Positions 15,819 through 25,281 of a stretch of DNA of 64,000 bases are shown here, one piece after another. Where the stretch lies: NCBI RefSeq assembly GCF_017377505.1, contig NZ_JAFREN010000004.1, forward strand, positions 1-64,000, in the 5' to 3' direction. A program made the position numbers and the translations under genes. Positions within the stretch are counted from its first letter, which is position 1. Each line of letters begins with the position of its first letter. The notes under the pieces were generated by a model, which saw nothing but the letters and a program-made list of their open reading frames with translations, did no database searches and was not told where the DNA came from. The stretch is from Enterococcus sp. DIV0212c (GTDB lineage Bacteria; Bacillota; Bacilli; Lactobacillales; Enterococcaceae).

Positions 15819-16124
15819 CTAAACAATAACATTGAAAAAGCAGCTATGTTCCCCAGTATGACAAGCAGGTCCAATTTGTTCGACTGTGATCAGTAAAGTA
15901 TCTTTGTCACAATCGGTAAGAATACTTTTTACTTTTTGACGATGACCACTCATTTCGCCTTTATTCCACAACTGTTGACGAGAACGCGAATAAAACCAAG
16001 TTGTTCCTGTTTCCAACGTTTTTTTGTAACTTTCTTCATTCATATAAGCCAACATCAGAACATCATTCGTTTTTTCTTCTATAATAATTGCTGGTAATAA
16101 GCCTTTGGTAAAATCCGGTTTCAT
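15819..16124 (-). CDS. hisI: Phosphoribosyl-AMP cyclohydrolase
   Basis: Opens the adenine ring of phosphoribosyl-AMP. The 101-residue protein contains the conserved [25 protein letters not shown] and SG-H segments. The metal-binding aspartate/cysteine set is DCDKDTLL and [11 protein letters not shown] (zinc and magnesium sites). It overlaps the hisF stop by four bases, implying translational coupling. Separate hisI and hisE genes are used here instead of a fused hisIE. Confidence 0.95.
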   Translation of the reverse strand: MKPDFTKGLLPAIIIEEKTNDVLMLAYMNEESYKKTLETGTTWFYSRSRQQLWNKGEMSGHRQKVKSILTDCDKDTLLITVEQIGPACHTGEHSCFFNVIV

Positions 16125-16876
16125 CTGCGTACCTCCATTCCACTTTGAGCCAATTCTTCTTTTAGTTCAGGAATTTTTATCTCACCATAATGGAAAATAC
16201 TTGCTGCTAAAGCAGCCGAAACTTTTGTCTTTTCAAAAACTTCTACAATATCATTTGCACTGCCGCAGCCTCCTGAAGCAATTACAGGAACATTTACTGC
16301 TTTACAGATCGCCTGATTTAATGCGAGATCATAACCTGCTTTGGTTCCGTCTGCATCCATACTTGTTAGTAAAATTTCGCCTGCCCCTAAATCAACCGCT
16401 TTTTTCGCCCATTCTATCGCATCTAGTCCAGTGTCTTCGCGTCCACCTTTAACAAAAACATGCCAAGAATCACCGATCCGTTTAGCATCGATTGCGACAA
16501 CAATACATTGTGAGCCAAATTTTTCAGCCCCATTTTTGATCAACTCCGGCTGTTGGATCGCCGCTGAATTAAGAGATATTTTATCAGCGCCTGCCTGCAG
16601 CATTTTTTTCATATCAGAAATACTGCGGATGCCTCCACCCACAGTCAAAGGAATAAAAACTTCTGCTGCCGTTCGCTCAATCACCTCAATCATCGTCTCA
16701 CGATCATCACTGGTGGCCGTAATATCTAAAAAAACTAGTTCATCTGCTCCTTGTTCATTATATGCTCGTGCGATTGCGACTGGATCTCCGATATCTTGTA
16801 AATCAACGAAATTCACACCTTTGACCACTCGCCCTTCTGTTACATCTAAACAAGGAATAATTCGTTTAGTCAGCAT
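16121..16876 (-). CDS. hisF: Imidazole glycerol phosphate synthase cyclase subunit
   Basis: Cyclase subunit that, with HisH, makes imidazole glycerol phosphate and AICAR from PRFAR. A 251-residue TIM barrel. The catalytic Asp is in [14 protein letters not shown], the second in [13 protein letters not shown], and GGGIRS and ASGGCGS form the phosphate sites. It overlaps hisA by 11 bases and hisI by 4. Confidence 0.96.
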   Translation of the reverse strand: MLTKRIIPCLDVTEGRVVKGVNFVDLQDIGDPVAIARAYNEQGADELVFLDITATSDDRETMIEVIERTAAEVFIPLTVGGGIRSISDMKKMLQAGADKISLNSAAIQQPELIKNGAEKFGSQCIVVAIDAKRIGDSWHVFVKGGREDTGLDAIEWAKKAVDLGAGEILLTSMDADGTKAGYDLALNQAICKAVNVPVIASGGCGSANDIVEVFEKTKVSAALAASIFHYGEIKIPELKEELAQSGMEVRR

Positions 16877-17591
16877 TTTTTGCCACCTCCAGCATGTCTG
16901 CTAAAGTGATTGCTCCGTTATAAAATGCTTTCCCAACGATTGCTCCGTATATTCTTAGTTCAGCTAATTTCACTAAGTCGGCTTTACTGCTGATACCGCC
17001 AGAAGCAATGATTTGCACTTCAGGTATAGCTTCTGATAATTTTTTATAGTCTACAAATGTAGGTCCCGTCAAGGTACCATCCTTAGCGATATCTGTGTAG
17101 ATAATTGTTTTGACCCCAATCGCAGCCATTTCTTTAGCCATTTGCAGGTAATCCGTTTCACTAACATCCAGCCAGCCGTCAATAGCTACTTTCCCATTTT
17201 TAGCATCAATACCGACTGCAATTTTATCGCCATGTTGTTTGACTGCTTCTTTGACTAGGTCGGGATCGCGCAATGCTGCAGAGCCAATAATAATTCGATC
17301 GATTCCAAGTGCTATATAGTCATCGACTTGCTCCAATGTGCGGATGCCTCCGCCGACTTCGATTTTTAATCCTGTTGTTTTTTTCATCTGCTCGATCAAA
17401 GATCTGTTTTCAGCTTTTCCCATCAAAGCACCGTCTAGATCAACGACATGTATCATTTGTATTCCCGTATCTTTGAATTCCTGTGCCTGAGCAATTGGAT
17501 CATTATTTACGATTGTTTTCTGTAAAAAATCACCTTGAACCAACCGAACAGCTTTGCCTTCTCTGATATCAATCGCTGGTAAAACGTGCAT
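16866..17591 (-). CDS. hisA: ProFAR isomerase
   Basis: Isomerises ProFAR to PRFAR; a 241-residue TIM barrel paralogous to HisF. The general base Asp is in [18 protein letters not shown], the acid Asp in [13 protein letters not shown], and the phosphate loops are GGGIRT and ASGGIS. It overlaps hisH by 23 bases at the front and hisF by 11 at the end, as expected in a tightly packed operon. Confidence 0.96.
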   Translation of the reverse strand: MHVLPAIDIREGKAVRLVQGDFLQKTIVNNDPIAQAQEFKDTGIQMIHVVDLDGALMGKAENRSLIEQMKKTTGLKIEVGGGIRTLEQVDDYIALGIDRIIIGSAALRDPDLVKEAVKQHGDKIAVGIDAKNGKVAIDGWLDVSETDYLQMAKEMAAIGVKTIIYTDIAKDGTLTGPTFVDYKKLSEAIPEVQIIASGGISSKADLVKLAELRIYGAIVGKAFYNGAITLADMLEVAKNAD

Positions 17592-18195
17592 GCTCCACTA
17601 CCTCCTTAAATCCACTTAAAATCTTCAGCCCTGCTTCACTACTTTTTTCAGGATGAAGCTGAGTTCCATAAATATTGCCTTTAGAAATCATTGCAGGTAT
17701 TTTAATTGAATATTGTACTAAAGCATCGATCAAATCAGGTTCACAATCAGCATAATAAGAATGAACAAAATAAACATATTCACTATCTATTTCTTTGGTT
17801 AACAGCGTTTCATTCGTAACAATCAGCTCATTCCACCCCATATGCGGAACGGGTAAATCAGGATCTTCTGGTAATTTTTCACAAATACCTTCGATCAATC
17901 CCAATCCTTCGGTAAAACCATTTTCCATGCTGCCTTCTAATAACAATTGCATCCCTAAACAGACGCCTAAAATCGGTGTACCTTTTTGAGCCGCTTCTTG
18001 GATCACAGAGACTAATCCACGCTCTTTTAATTCTTTCATTGCCAGTGAAAAAGCACCTACACCAGGTAAAATCAATCCCTCTGCTGCTCGAATTTCGTTA
18101 GGATCAGCAGAAATTTTATTTGCTAAACCGACATGGTCTAATGCCTTTTGGACATTGCGGGTATTTCCTGTATCGTAATCAATGATAATAATCAT
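17569..18195 (-). CDS. hisH: Imidazole glycerol phosphate synthase glutaminase subunit
   Basis: Glutamine amidotransferase subunit that supplies ammonia to HisF. The 208-residue class I domain has its nucleophile in GVCLGMQLLLEGS (Cys about 80), the oxyanion-strand LPGVGAFSLAMKEL, and the His/Glu pair in GTQLHPEKSS. The start follows hisB directly, with AAAGGAATT as ribosome site. Confidence 0.96.
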   Translation of the reverse strand: MIIIIDYDTGNTRNVQKALDHVGLANKISADPNEIRAAEGLILPGVGAFSLAMKELKERGLVSVIQEAAQKGTPILGVCLGMQLLLEGSMENGFTEGLGLIEGICEKLPEDPDLPVPHMGWNELIVTNETLLTKEIDSEYVYFVHSYYADCEPDLIDALVQYSIKIPAMISKGNIYGTQLHPEKSSEAGLKILSGFKEVVEHARFTSD

Positions 18196-18780
18196 TTATA
18201 AAATTCCTTTCGTGGAGTTTACTCCTTGAATTTCTGGATTTTTGGTGATTGCTTCTCTTAGCGCTCGTCCAGTCGCTTTAAACAAGGCTTCTATTTTATG
18301 ATGCGTATTTTTCCCATGTAAAATTTTTAAGTGAAGATTCATTTGAGTATTAAATGCCAATGCTTGAAAAAATTCTTCGACCAGCTCTGTATCAAAATCC
18401 CCAAGCTTTGGATTATCAAACGCAGCATCGAAAACCAAATAAGAACGTCCGCTTAAATCTAAAGAGACCATTCCTAAAGACTCATCCATCGGCACAAAAC
18501 TAGTTCCATACCGGTTGATTCCAGATTTATCCCCTAACGCTTCTCGGATACATTGGCCTAAAACAATCCCAACATCTTCCACCGTATGATGACTGTCTAC
18601 TTCTAAATCTCCCTCTACTTTTACAACTAAGGAAATCCGGCTATGACGAGCAAACAAAATTAGCATATGATCAAAAAATCCCACGCCCGTTTGAATAGTA
18701 ACAGGTTCTTGCTGGTCTAAATCAAGCGTCATCTCGATTTTTGTTTCAGCAGTTTCCCTTTTAAGTTCAGCTGTTCTCAT
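18196..18780 (-). CDS. hisB: Imidazoleglycerol-phosphate dehydratase
   Basis: Dehydrates imidazole glycerol phosphate to imidazole acetol phosphate. At 194 residues it is the monofunctional form; the N-terminal histidinol-phosphatase domain of the enterobacterial fusion is missing. Manganese-binding motifs [11 protein letters not shown] and [10 protein letters not shown] and the GFFDHML segment are clear. GGAGATAAAG precedes the ATG. The operon has no separate phosphatase gene, so that activity must come from elsewhere. Confidence 0.96.
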   Translation of the reverse strand: MRTAELKRETAETKIEMTLDLDQQEPVTIQTGVGFFDHMLILFARHSRISLVVKVEGDLEVDSHHTVEDVGIVLGQCIREALGDKSGINRYGTSFVPMDESLGMVSLDLSGRSYLVFDAAFDNPKLGDFDTELVEEFFQALAFNTQMNLHLKILHGKNTHHKIEALFKATGRALREAITKNPEIQGVNSTKGIL

Positions 18781-18834
18781 TCTTTATCTCCTTTCAATTT
18801 AAAAGCTAGAATATAAAAACGTAGCAATTTCTTT

Positions 18835-20130
18835 TTATTCTCCATGTTCCAAAGTAAATCGGCATTCAACGGCCCGAGCATGTGCTTCCAAACCTTCTTT
18901 TCGTGCTAAAATAGCTATCGCTTCTTTCGTTTGTGCTAACGCCTCTTTTGTATAATAGGTGACTTGACTATACTTTACAAAATCATACACACCCAATGGC
19001 GAATAAAATTTAGCAGTCCCGCTTGTCGGCAATACATGGTTTGTTCCTGATAAATAATCGCCTACAGGTTCAGACGCATATTCACCTAAAAAGATCGATC
19101 CTGCATTTTTTATTTCGTGTAGATAACTGATTGGATCAGGTAATTGGACTTCTAAGTGCTCTGGCGCAATCTCATTGATAATCGTAAACATCTCTGTGAT
19201 CGAGGAAACGATAATGATTCGTCCGTGATCTTTGATCGCTTTTTCTGCTATTTTTTTTCGTGGCAATGTTTGTAATTGTCTGTAGACTTCTTTTTCGACT
19301 TGTTCTGCAAAAACAACTGAGTCTGTCACTAATATTGCTCTGGCAAGCGTATCATGTTCTGCTTGAGACAGCAAATCGGCAGCAACATAGGTTGGATTAG
19401 CTGTCTCATCTGCTAAAATACCAATCTCTGATGGACCTGCGATCATATCGATTCCAACAACACCAAATACTTGTTTTTTTGCTGTTGCAACATAGATATT
19501 CCCTGGTCCGACGATTTTATCTACTTTAGGTACAGTTTCTGTTCCATACGCAAGTGCTGCAATAGCTTGTGCGCCGCCGACTTGAAAAATCTTATCCACA
19601 CCAGCGATTTTGGCTGCCGCTAAAATCACATCTGGAATTCCGTCTGTTGATGGCGGTGTGACCATGATAATCTCTTCGACCCCTGCTATTTTTGCCGGCA
19701 AAACATTCATCAACACCGATGAAGGATAAGCAGCTGTTCCTCCTGGTACATAAACACCTACACGATTCAAAGGTTGAACCAATTGACCACGTAGAACACC
19801 AGCTTTTTCTGTGTCCATAAAATCGTATTGTTTTTGTTTTTGATGATAACTAATAATGTTTTCTTTAGCTACTTCCAAGGCCGTGATCACTTCTTTTTCC
19901 ACCTGCTGATAACCACGATCGATCGTTTCTTCTGTTATAAATAAATTGTTTAATGTCACTTGATCAAATGTTTCAGAAAACTCTCTCAACGCCTGATCTC
20001 CATTTTGAATCACGTTTTGAATGATCTGTTGAACTTGTTCTTCCACTTGACGATTGTCTTCTTGTGTAAGCTGATTCTCATTTGCTAATTCTAACAAAAT
20101 TTCTGAAGTGTTTCCTGTTAGCCATTTCAT
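18835..20130 (-). CDS. hisD: Histidinol dehydrogenase
   Basis: Oxidises histidinol to histidine in the last two steps, using NAD and zinc. The 431-residue protein has the family signature around IDMIAGPSEIGILADETANP, the N-terminal RVGVYVPGGTAAYPSS and zinc-site residues in LLSQAEHD and TNHVLPT. Three bases after hisG; the gap to hisB is 54 bases. Confidence 0.96.
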   Translation of the reverse strand: MKWLTGNTSEILLELANENQLTQEDNRQVEEQVQQIIQNVIQNGDQALREFSETFDQVTLNNLFITEETIDRGYQQVEKEVITALEVAKENIISYHQKQKQYDFMDTEKAGVLRGQLVQPLNRVGVYVPGGTAAYPSSVLMNVLPAKIAGVEEIIMVTPPSTDGIPDVILAAAKIAGVDKIFQVGGAQAIAALAYGTETVPKVDKIVGPGNIYVATAKKQVFGVVGIDMIAGPSEIGILADETANPTYVAADLLSQAEHDTLARAILVTDSVVFAEQVEKEVYRQLQTLPRKKIAEKAIKDHGRIIIVSSITEMFTIINEIAPEHLEVQLPDPISYLHEIKNAGSIFLGEYASEPVGDYLSGTNHVLPTSGTAKFYSPLGVYDFVKYSQVTYYTKEALAQTKEAIAILARKEGLEAHARAVECRFTLEHGE

Positions 20131-20132
20131 AG

Positions 20133-20765
20133 TTATCTCCCTTCGATCACAGATTCTAGTTCATCAAACAGTCGTAATATTTCTTGACGCTTGCGTTTGA
20201 GCATCGCTTTATTTACAATCACTCGTGCTGAAATCGGGCAAATATCTTCAAAAATCTTCAACCCATTTTCTTTTAGTGTCGTACCTGTTTCGACGATGTC
20301 GACGATGGCATCTGCCAATCCTAAAACTGGCGCAATCTCCACCGATCCTTCAATTTTTATGATTTCAACGTCTTCGCCTTTCTTACGAAAATGTTCAGAA
20401 GCAATAGTTGGGTATTTCGTTGCAATGCGTTTGCGTTTATAATCATCCGGTTGATAATCTTTTGTGGAAGCCACTGAAAATTTACATAAACCAATCTTTA
20501 AATCCAGCATTTCATAATACCCCAAGGGTTGTTCGATCAATACATCTTTTCCAACTATTCCTAAATCAGCCACACCGTGACGAACATAGGTTGTCACATC
20601 AGCCGCTTTTACTAGCAAAAAAGTAAAGCGTTGATCTGGGCTTTTAAAAATCAATTTCCGCTGCTTTTCATGCATAAATGACACATCTATACCTGCTTGT
20701 TCAAATAGTGCTAATGTTTGTTTTTCCAAACGCCCTTTAGTCAATGCAATCGTTAATTGTGTCAC
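20133..20765 (-). CDS. hisG: ATP phosphoribosyltransferase, short form
   Basis: Catalyses the first committed step, joining ATP and PRPP. At 210 residues this is the short form, lacking the regulatory C-terminal domain and needing HisZ as partner. The PRPP loop is visible as [18 protein letters not shown]. The start is a GTG with GGTGGGG seven bases upstream; it overlaps the 3' end of hisZ by 29 bases, in keeping with a hetero-octameric HisZG complex. Confidence 0.96.
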   Translation of the reverse strand: MTQLTIALTKGRLEKQTLALFEQAGIDVSFMHEKQRKLIFKSPDQRFTFLLVKAADVTTYVRHGVADLGIVGKDVLIEQPLGYYEMLDLKIGLCKFSVASTKDYQPDDYKRKRIATKYPTIASEHFRKKGEDVEIIKIEGSVEIAPVLGLADAIVDIVETGTTLKENGLKIFEDICPISARVIVNKAMLKRKRQEILRLFDELESVIEGR

Positions 20766-21951
20766 TTTGTTTCCCCACCTTTATCACCTGTATTTTATCT
20801 TCAGTCACCTCAATAATTTGCTGATAATGCCATTTTTCTCCGTATCTCAGCGCTTCTTCTAGTGTTTCAAATAAGGATAATTGATAACCTTGATTCTCTT
20901 TTACTAACGCTTCTGATTTTGCTAACTGGTCTAAAGACCCATGAACCAATGTCGTCGGCTGATCTAAAACAGCTAACCCGTTGATTTGATACTGTAAAGA
21001 AACTAAAGTGTCTAAATTAATGCCTAATCCCACTGCAGGAATAGCTGTATGCCCGAATTGCTCCACTAAATGATCATAACGTCCTCCACGTAAGAAAATA
21101 TCGGGTACTAAATCAGCATAACCACTAAATAAAACGCCTGTGTAATAATCCATCAAAGTAACCAATCCTAAATCCACGGTCAGAGAAATATTTTGATGAT
21201 AGGCTTTAATCGAAATCATCACTGTTTCTAGTTCGTTGATAACGTTCATGATTTGGGCGCTTTCTGGCAACATTTTTTTTGCAAACGGTAATACTTCACT
21301 CGCTTCACCAAACAATCTTGGAATTGCGCAAATAAATGCGTCTAATTCACTTGGATGCTGCGCTACAAATCGCTTGATATCCGTTAAACTTTTATTATTG
21401 AAATAACGTTGAAGTTCAGCTTTGGCAGCCTCATCTAATCCCAGTGAAGTCACAATAAAACGAAAAATTTGTGCATGACCCAATTCAATATGAAAATTTG
21501 GTATATTCAATGCTTCTAAAATTTCGACAGCACAAGTAATACATTCAACCTCTGCTTTTAAAGAAGAATAGCCGATCAATTCAATTCCAGCTTGAGTTAA
21601 TTCGTTTTGTTCTCCTAACATGTCCTTGTTTGAACGAAAGACTTTTCCACTATACGATAATTTTAGCGGTGGTTGGATTCCAGTCGTGGCAATCACACGA
21701 CCAATCGGCATAGTCATATCTGGACGTAAAACTAACAATCTTCCTTGATTATCAAAAAAACGATAGAAGTCTTTTTCATTCTTCTCTTCACTGTAAAAAA
21801 CATCTTCAAATTCGATTACTGGTGTATCGATTCGTTGGTACCCTCTTTTCTTTACGATATCGTTGACTTTTTTTTCTAATTGATACGCGCCATTTGCTTC
21901 TCTAAATAACTTATCTTTCGTTCCCGATGGTAAACTACGATTCCATTTCAT
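20737..21951 (-). CDS. hisZ: ATP phosphoribosyltransferase regulatory subunit
   Basis: A histidyl-tRNA synthetase paralogue that activates short-form HisG and mediates histidine feedback. The class II core is recognisable: motif 2 region as [24 protein letters not shown] and motif 3 as GLGINLDTL. The YDHLVEQFG segment is in place of a full HisRS binding site. Length is 404 residues, without the anticodon-binding domain sequence expected of hisS. First gene of the operon, downstream of a T-box leader. It is not the cell's hisS (inferred from its position with hisG). Confidence 0.92.
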   Translation of the reverse strand: MKWNRSLPSGTKDKLFREANGAYQLEKKVNDIVKKRGYQRIDTPVIEFEDVFYSEEKNEKDFYRFFDNQGRLLVLRPDMTMPIGRVIATTGIQPPLKLSYSGKVFRSNKDMLGEQNELTQAGIELIGYSSLKAEVECITCAVEILEALNIPNFHIELGHAQIFRFIVTSLGLDEAAKAELQRYFNNKSLTDIKRFVAQHPSELDAFICAIPRLFGEASEVLPFAKKMLPESAQIMNVINELETVMISIKAYHQNISLTVDLGLVTLMDYYTGVLFSGYADLVPDIFLRGGRYDHLVEQFGHTAIPAVGLGINLDTLVSLQYQINGLAVLDQPTTLVHGSLDQLAKSEALVKENQGYQLSLFETLEEALRYGEKWHYQQIIEVTEDKIQVIKVGKQSDTINDCID

Positions 21952-21982
21952 TGATTTCCCTCCCCGTATACCTCATTTAAAT

Positions 21983-22300
21983 AAAAAAAAACGCCCCTTG
22001 GCAAATAAGCCAAGAGGACGAGAATTTTTTCACGTGGTCCCACCTCAGATTTGCTTTTACTTCTCAGTAAAAACCTCTGTTAGTTAGATAAACTAATGAG
22101 TGATAACGGACTCTCCGATTTTCCCTACTCATTTAGAAAGCATAACAAACTCGTTAAGCTAAACATGTAATTTCAGAAAAATAACTTACAAGCGTGTTCG
22201 ATAATGATTCATTATTTCCTTGCAGCAAACGGAAACTCTCTAAAATGAATTCATTTATCTACTATTTTGATCATCGTTTCTTCATTTCATTCTCATTTAT
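21983..22300 (-). ncRNA. T-box leader of the his operon (histidine)
   Basis: The minus strand contains the T-box sequence AGGTGGGACCACG (about 22033-22046), whose 3' part pairs with the tRNA acceptor end. A terminator hairpin follows (CCTCTTGGC with GCCAAGGGG, then nine T, 21983-22020). Stem I shows AGAGAG and the distal GCTGCAAGG motif. The likely specifier is CAC (His) in GAACACG, at 22194-22196 and followed by a purine. Uncharged tRNA-His would stabilise the antiterminator and switch on histidine synthesis. Confidence 0.88.
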
Positions 22301-22308
22301 TTCTAAAT

Positions 22309-22337
22309 AATTTATCATAATATATAAATTTAGTCAA
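22309..22337 (-). promoter_or_regulatory. Promoter of the his operon
   Basis: Minus strand TTGACT, 17 bases, TAAATT, immediately before the T-box leader. The next 200 bases upstream (22338-22540) show only A/T-rich sequence and no gene. Confidence 0.6.
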
Positions 22338-22540
22338 TAGGTTATACAAAAAACTTGATATATGTCTGATTACACAACAAATTCCTGTTAAAGATAAATC
22401 ATAAGGAATCAATTCTCCAGTTTTATCAGACAAAAAAATTCACAATACTTTTCACTGATTAAAACGTTACTAGAACATAATTATCAGTGTGTGGGACAAA
22501 AGTAAAAAGCACTTTTTTTTCACACACTAACTACGAATAA

Positions 22541-22654
22541 ACGGTGGAGACAGAAGTAACCTCTTCGAAAATAAGCTGAAATTCACAAAAATTTGAAGAG
22601 CAATTTTCGTAAATTCCCTCTTATTTCTCGAGGTTAAACACTTCTGTCCCATCC
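22541..22654. repeat. Dispersed inverted repeat (about 114 bp)
   Basis: The left arm carries GGAGACAGAAGT, AACCTC, AAATAAG and AAATTCAC. The right arm carries their complements in mirrored order (GTAAATTCCCTCTTATTT, GAGGTT, ACTTCTGTCCC), with about 22 bases of loop. A further GGGACAAAAGT half-copy lies just outside at 22493-22503. Part of the right arm recurs at the left edge of the window (11-48). It looks like a multi-copy intergenic element able to form a long hairpin. Confidence 0.65.
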
Positions 22655-22741
22655 TCTCTCTCAATTTTTTAGATTTTATTCATCAACTTAATATGACAAA
22701 AAGTTTTCAGGTTATTTCTTTTAATTCAGACCATAATGAGA

Positions 22742-25279
22742 TCATGGCGTTTCTCCTACCTGCCATAGAATCGTTCCCTTGTATGCACCCAGTTTAAGGA
22801 TTTCCCTTGACGTAATTTCCAATTGAAATCCTTTTTGTCCATTTTTCCAGTCCTCACTTATATTGTATTCGTTAGAATCATTTGGCTTTCTAACTGCTAT
22901 TGACTGCGCAACATCTTTTAATAAAACTATAGATTTCTCTTCATTCATTTTATATTTAATTGCTCTAGGCAGCTCCATACTTTCATCTTCCGTATTTGTT
23001 AAGGCTTTTTTTAATGTTGCTGTAACGGTCCAAGAGCTTTTAACCTTTCGATTGTCCCAAATAATTAAAGGTTTGTCATATTTCGCTTGTTCTACTTTGA
23101 TAAAAAAATTCTTTAATGTTTTTCGCCCAAAATTTATATATTTAGGTGATGAAATGACTTGCAACGTCCCTTTAAATTGATAAGTAACTGTCTTTTCTTC
23201 TTTGGTTACAGAAATAGCTGCTTCTGAACTGGGCCTAGCTACTAATAAATAGTGCTTATCAATTATTTCTTCAATCGTTGTTTTAACAGTCTCTTGTTCA
23301 GTCAGATTTACGGTCTTACCCACTTTCTCAATTATAGTTGTGGGGTTGAGTATCGCTTCTCCCGATTCATCTACATATTGGACAATAACTTTTGAAAGAC
23401 CAGCTACTATCTTCAAATTAATCGCTAAATTAAGAGTAGTATTCTTTTCTGTATATTCTAATTTCACTAGGAAATCTCCTGCTTCAGGAATCGAACCTAT
23501 TTGAGGTAATTGATCAGTTGCAATACTTACCAACGAGGTATCTAATTTTTTTAAAGAACCATCTATATTCGCTTGCAACAATTCTAATGATAATTTTTTA
23601 CTTAGAAGTGTATTTAACATATCTGTTGTTTCAGGGTAATCTGAATTATATACTTCCATATCCTTTGCCGCTATTAAAAATGTACCGTCATTTGTAACTT
23701 TAGTTTCTTTTTCTTTAATAAACAATGGTACTGTCACTTCTCCGATGTTTCCCACTTCATCTTTAAGCGTGAGAATCACATTGCTCACACCCGCAGTTGC
23801 TACTGCTTTTTTTATATCCTGTCCCTCTTTTAAATACACTTGAACCTTATCTTTCGCTGTCGCATCATCTTGCCATGATTTTAAAAATCCTTTATAATCT
23901 TCTGTATTAGTTATTTTATTGGTATCATATTGATCTACTACAGTAAGTTTACCAATACCTGTTGGAGCTTTGGTATCTAATATATATAACAGTGTATTCT
24001 CCCTAGATTTAAAGTAATTTGATCCTGATAAACTACTTTTTACCGTAGGTTTACTCAACGAAATTCCCCCTATGGGCTTTAACTTAAAGGATACATCCAC
24101 TTTATTATTTTTACTGTCTAACTCACTTAAATTAACCTGTAAACTATTATCAGCATATATAGGTGTTGTAGACACACCATTCACAGTAAACGTATCTGCA
24201 AGATATTTCTGATTATCACTTAATGTAAATTTTAAAACAGGATCTAGTAGATTCTGGTTCCCCCCTTTATATTCTCCTGAATAATTCACTTGTAATTCTG
24301 TATCATTTTTAACAGTACTAGTTTCTGTTAGCGTATTTCCCGCACTATCGGTCAATTTTAAACTGTCAGTAAAATTAACCAATCCTGGAACTTCTTTGAA
24401 AATAACTTCTGCCTTTTCACTATACAATCCAGTTGATCCTGTAAACCCCCAAAACACCTTATCTACATTGTCAAAAACCTCCTTATCAACCTGTATTTTC
24501 TGAGCACTCAAACCTTCAAGCTCATATGTCAAAGTCCCCTTATTATTACTATCAAAGGGTTGCCAACTAATCGTAAATTTACGCCATTTTCCATCGCCCA
24601 GTTTAAAAGTAGGATACTGGACATTATAGTGTACTAAAGAGGAAACTCTCTTGTCACTCGGAAATACTTTGTAGTCTGTTTTCTTATCAGGAAATATAGC
24701 AGCTACGTGTCCTTTATCATCATTCCTATCTAGACCAGAATCAAAATTATCATTCTTATATGTATCAAATTCAATAGCAAGACTATTTTTTATTTGTCCA
24801 TCAAACGTATCTCCGTAATAATCATAATAAGCATTTAACGCTCCCCCTTCCATTTTTTTATAGATTGTATCTATCACATTTGAATCGTTGTGTAGAACAA
24901 AAGTCATACCATCAGCATCACCATCTATCCTGATAGACATTTCTGCCTCAAGACTTTTACTTAAATCTAATTTATTTGCCTCTGTTGAAAAAATATTTCC
25001 TGATTGAGACGATTTCTTATCTGTTATAATTACTTTATTACCAGAAACATAACTATTAGAATTCTTAGGAATTTTGAATATTCCTGTTAATGGTACACCT
25101 AAAGGAACACTAGCATCTGTCTCAGCTTTCAACAATGACTTCGTTTTATTTATCTCATTATCAATAACTGATTCTGATGACTTGTCTTTCAAGGCTGGAG
25201 ATGCTTCGATTTTATTTAGCTTTACAAAAAAAAATATACTTACTGCTAACAGTATGACCACATATGATTTTTTTTTCAT
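22742..25279 (-). CDS. Lectin-domain surface protein with C-terminal WxL-type domain
   Basis: An 845-residue secreted protein. An N-terminal signal segment (about residues 4-26) is followed by a bacterial L-type-lectin-like domain (about 60-305, with DGMTFVLHND, LAIEFDTYKN and FWGFTGSTG). A long middle of beta-rich, Ig/MucBP-like units includes VQYVDESGEAI. The C-terminal region (about 690-845) ends like a WxL domain but with WTV and WQV in place of W-x-L. WxL domains bind peptidoglycan without covalent attachment. The ATG follows AAGGAGTGAG and is nearly fused to the upstream DUF916 gene. Likely an adhesin or cell-wall-binding protein; ligand unknown. Confidence 0.8.
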   Translation of the reverse strand: MKKKSYVVILLAVSIFFFVKLNKIEASPALKDKSSESVIDNEINKTKSLLKAETDASVPLGVPLTGIFKIPKNSNSYVSGNKVIITDKKSSQSGNIFSTEANKLDLSKSLEAEMSIRIDGDADGMTFVLHNDSNVIDTIYKKMEGGALNAYYDYYGDTFDGQIKNSLAIEFDTYKNDNFDSGLDRNDDKGHVAAIFPDKKTDYKVFPSDKRVSSLVHYNVQYPTFKLGDGKWRKFTISWQPFDSNNKGTLTYELEGLSAQKIQVDKEVFDNVDKVFWGFTGSTGLYSEKAEVIFKEVPGLVNFTDSLKLTDSAGNTLTETSTVKNDTELQVNYSGEYKGGNQNLLDPVLKFTLSDNQKYLADTFTVNGVSTTPIYADNSLQVNLSELDSKNNKVDVSFKLKPIGGISLSKPTVKSSLSGSNYFKSRENTLLYILDTKAPTGIGKLTVVDQYDTNKITNTEDYKGFLKSWQDDATAKDKVQVYLKEGQDIKKAVATAGVSNVILTLKDEVGNIGEVTVPLFIKEKETKVTNDGTFLIAAKDMEVYNSDYPETTDMLNTLLSKKLSLELLQANIDGSLKKLDTSLVSIATDQLPQIGSIPEAGDFLVKLEYTEKNTTLNLAINLKIVAGLSKVIVQYVDESGEAILNPTTIIEKVGKTVNLTEQETVKTTIEEIIDKHYLLVARPSSEAAISVTKEEKTVTYQFKGTLQVISSPKYINFGRKTLKNFFIKVEQAKYDKPLIIWDNRKVKSSWTVTATLKKALTNTEDESMELPRAIKYKMNEEKSIVLLKDVAQSIAVRKPNDSNEYNISEDWKNGQKGFQLEITSREILKLGAYKGTILWQVGETP

Positions 25280-25281
25280 TT

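Noticed and set aside
16341-16904. A 187-codon open frame on the plus strand
   Set aside because: It lies antisense to hisF and hisA, which are certain. It has no ribosome site and its composition (Ser, Thr, Ile rich) is that of a shadow frame.
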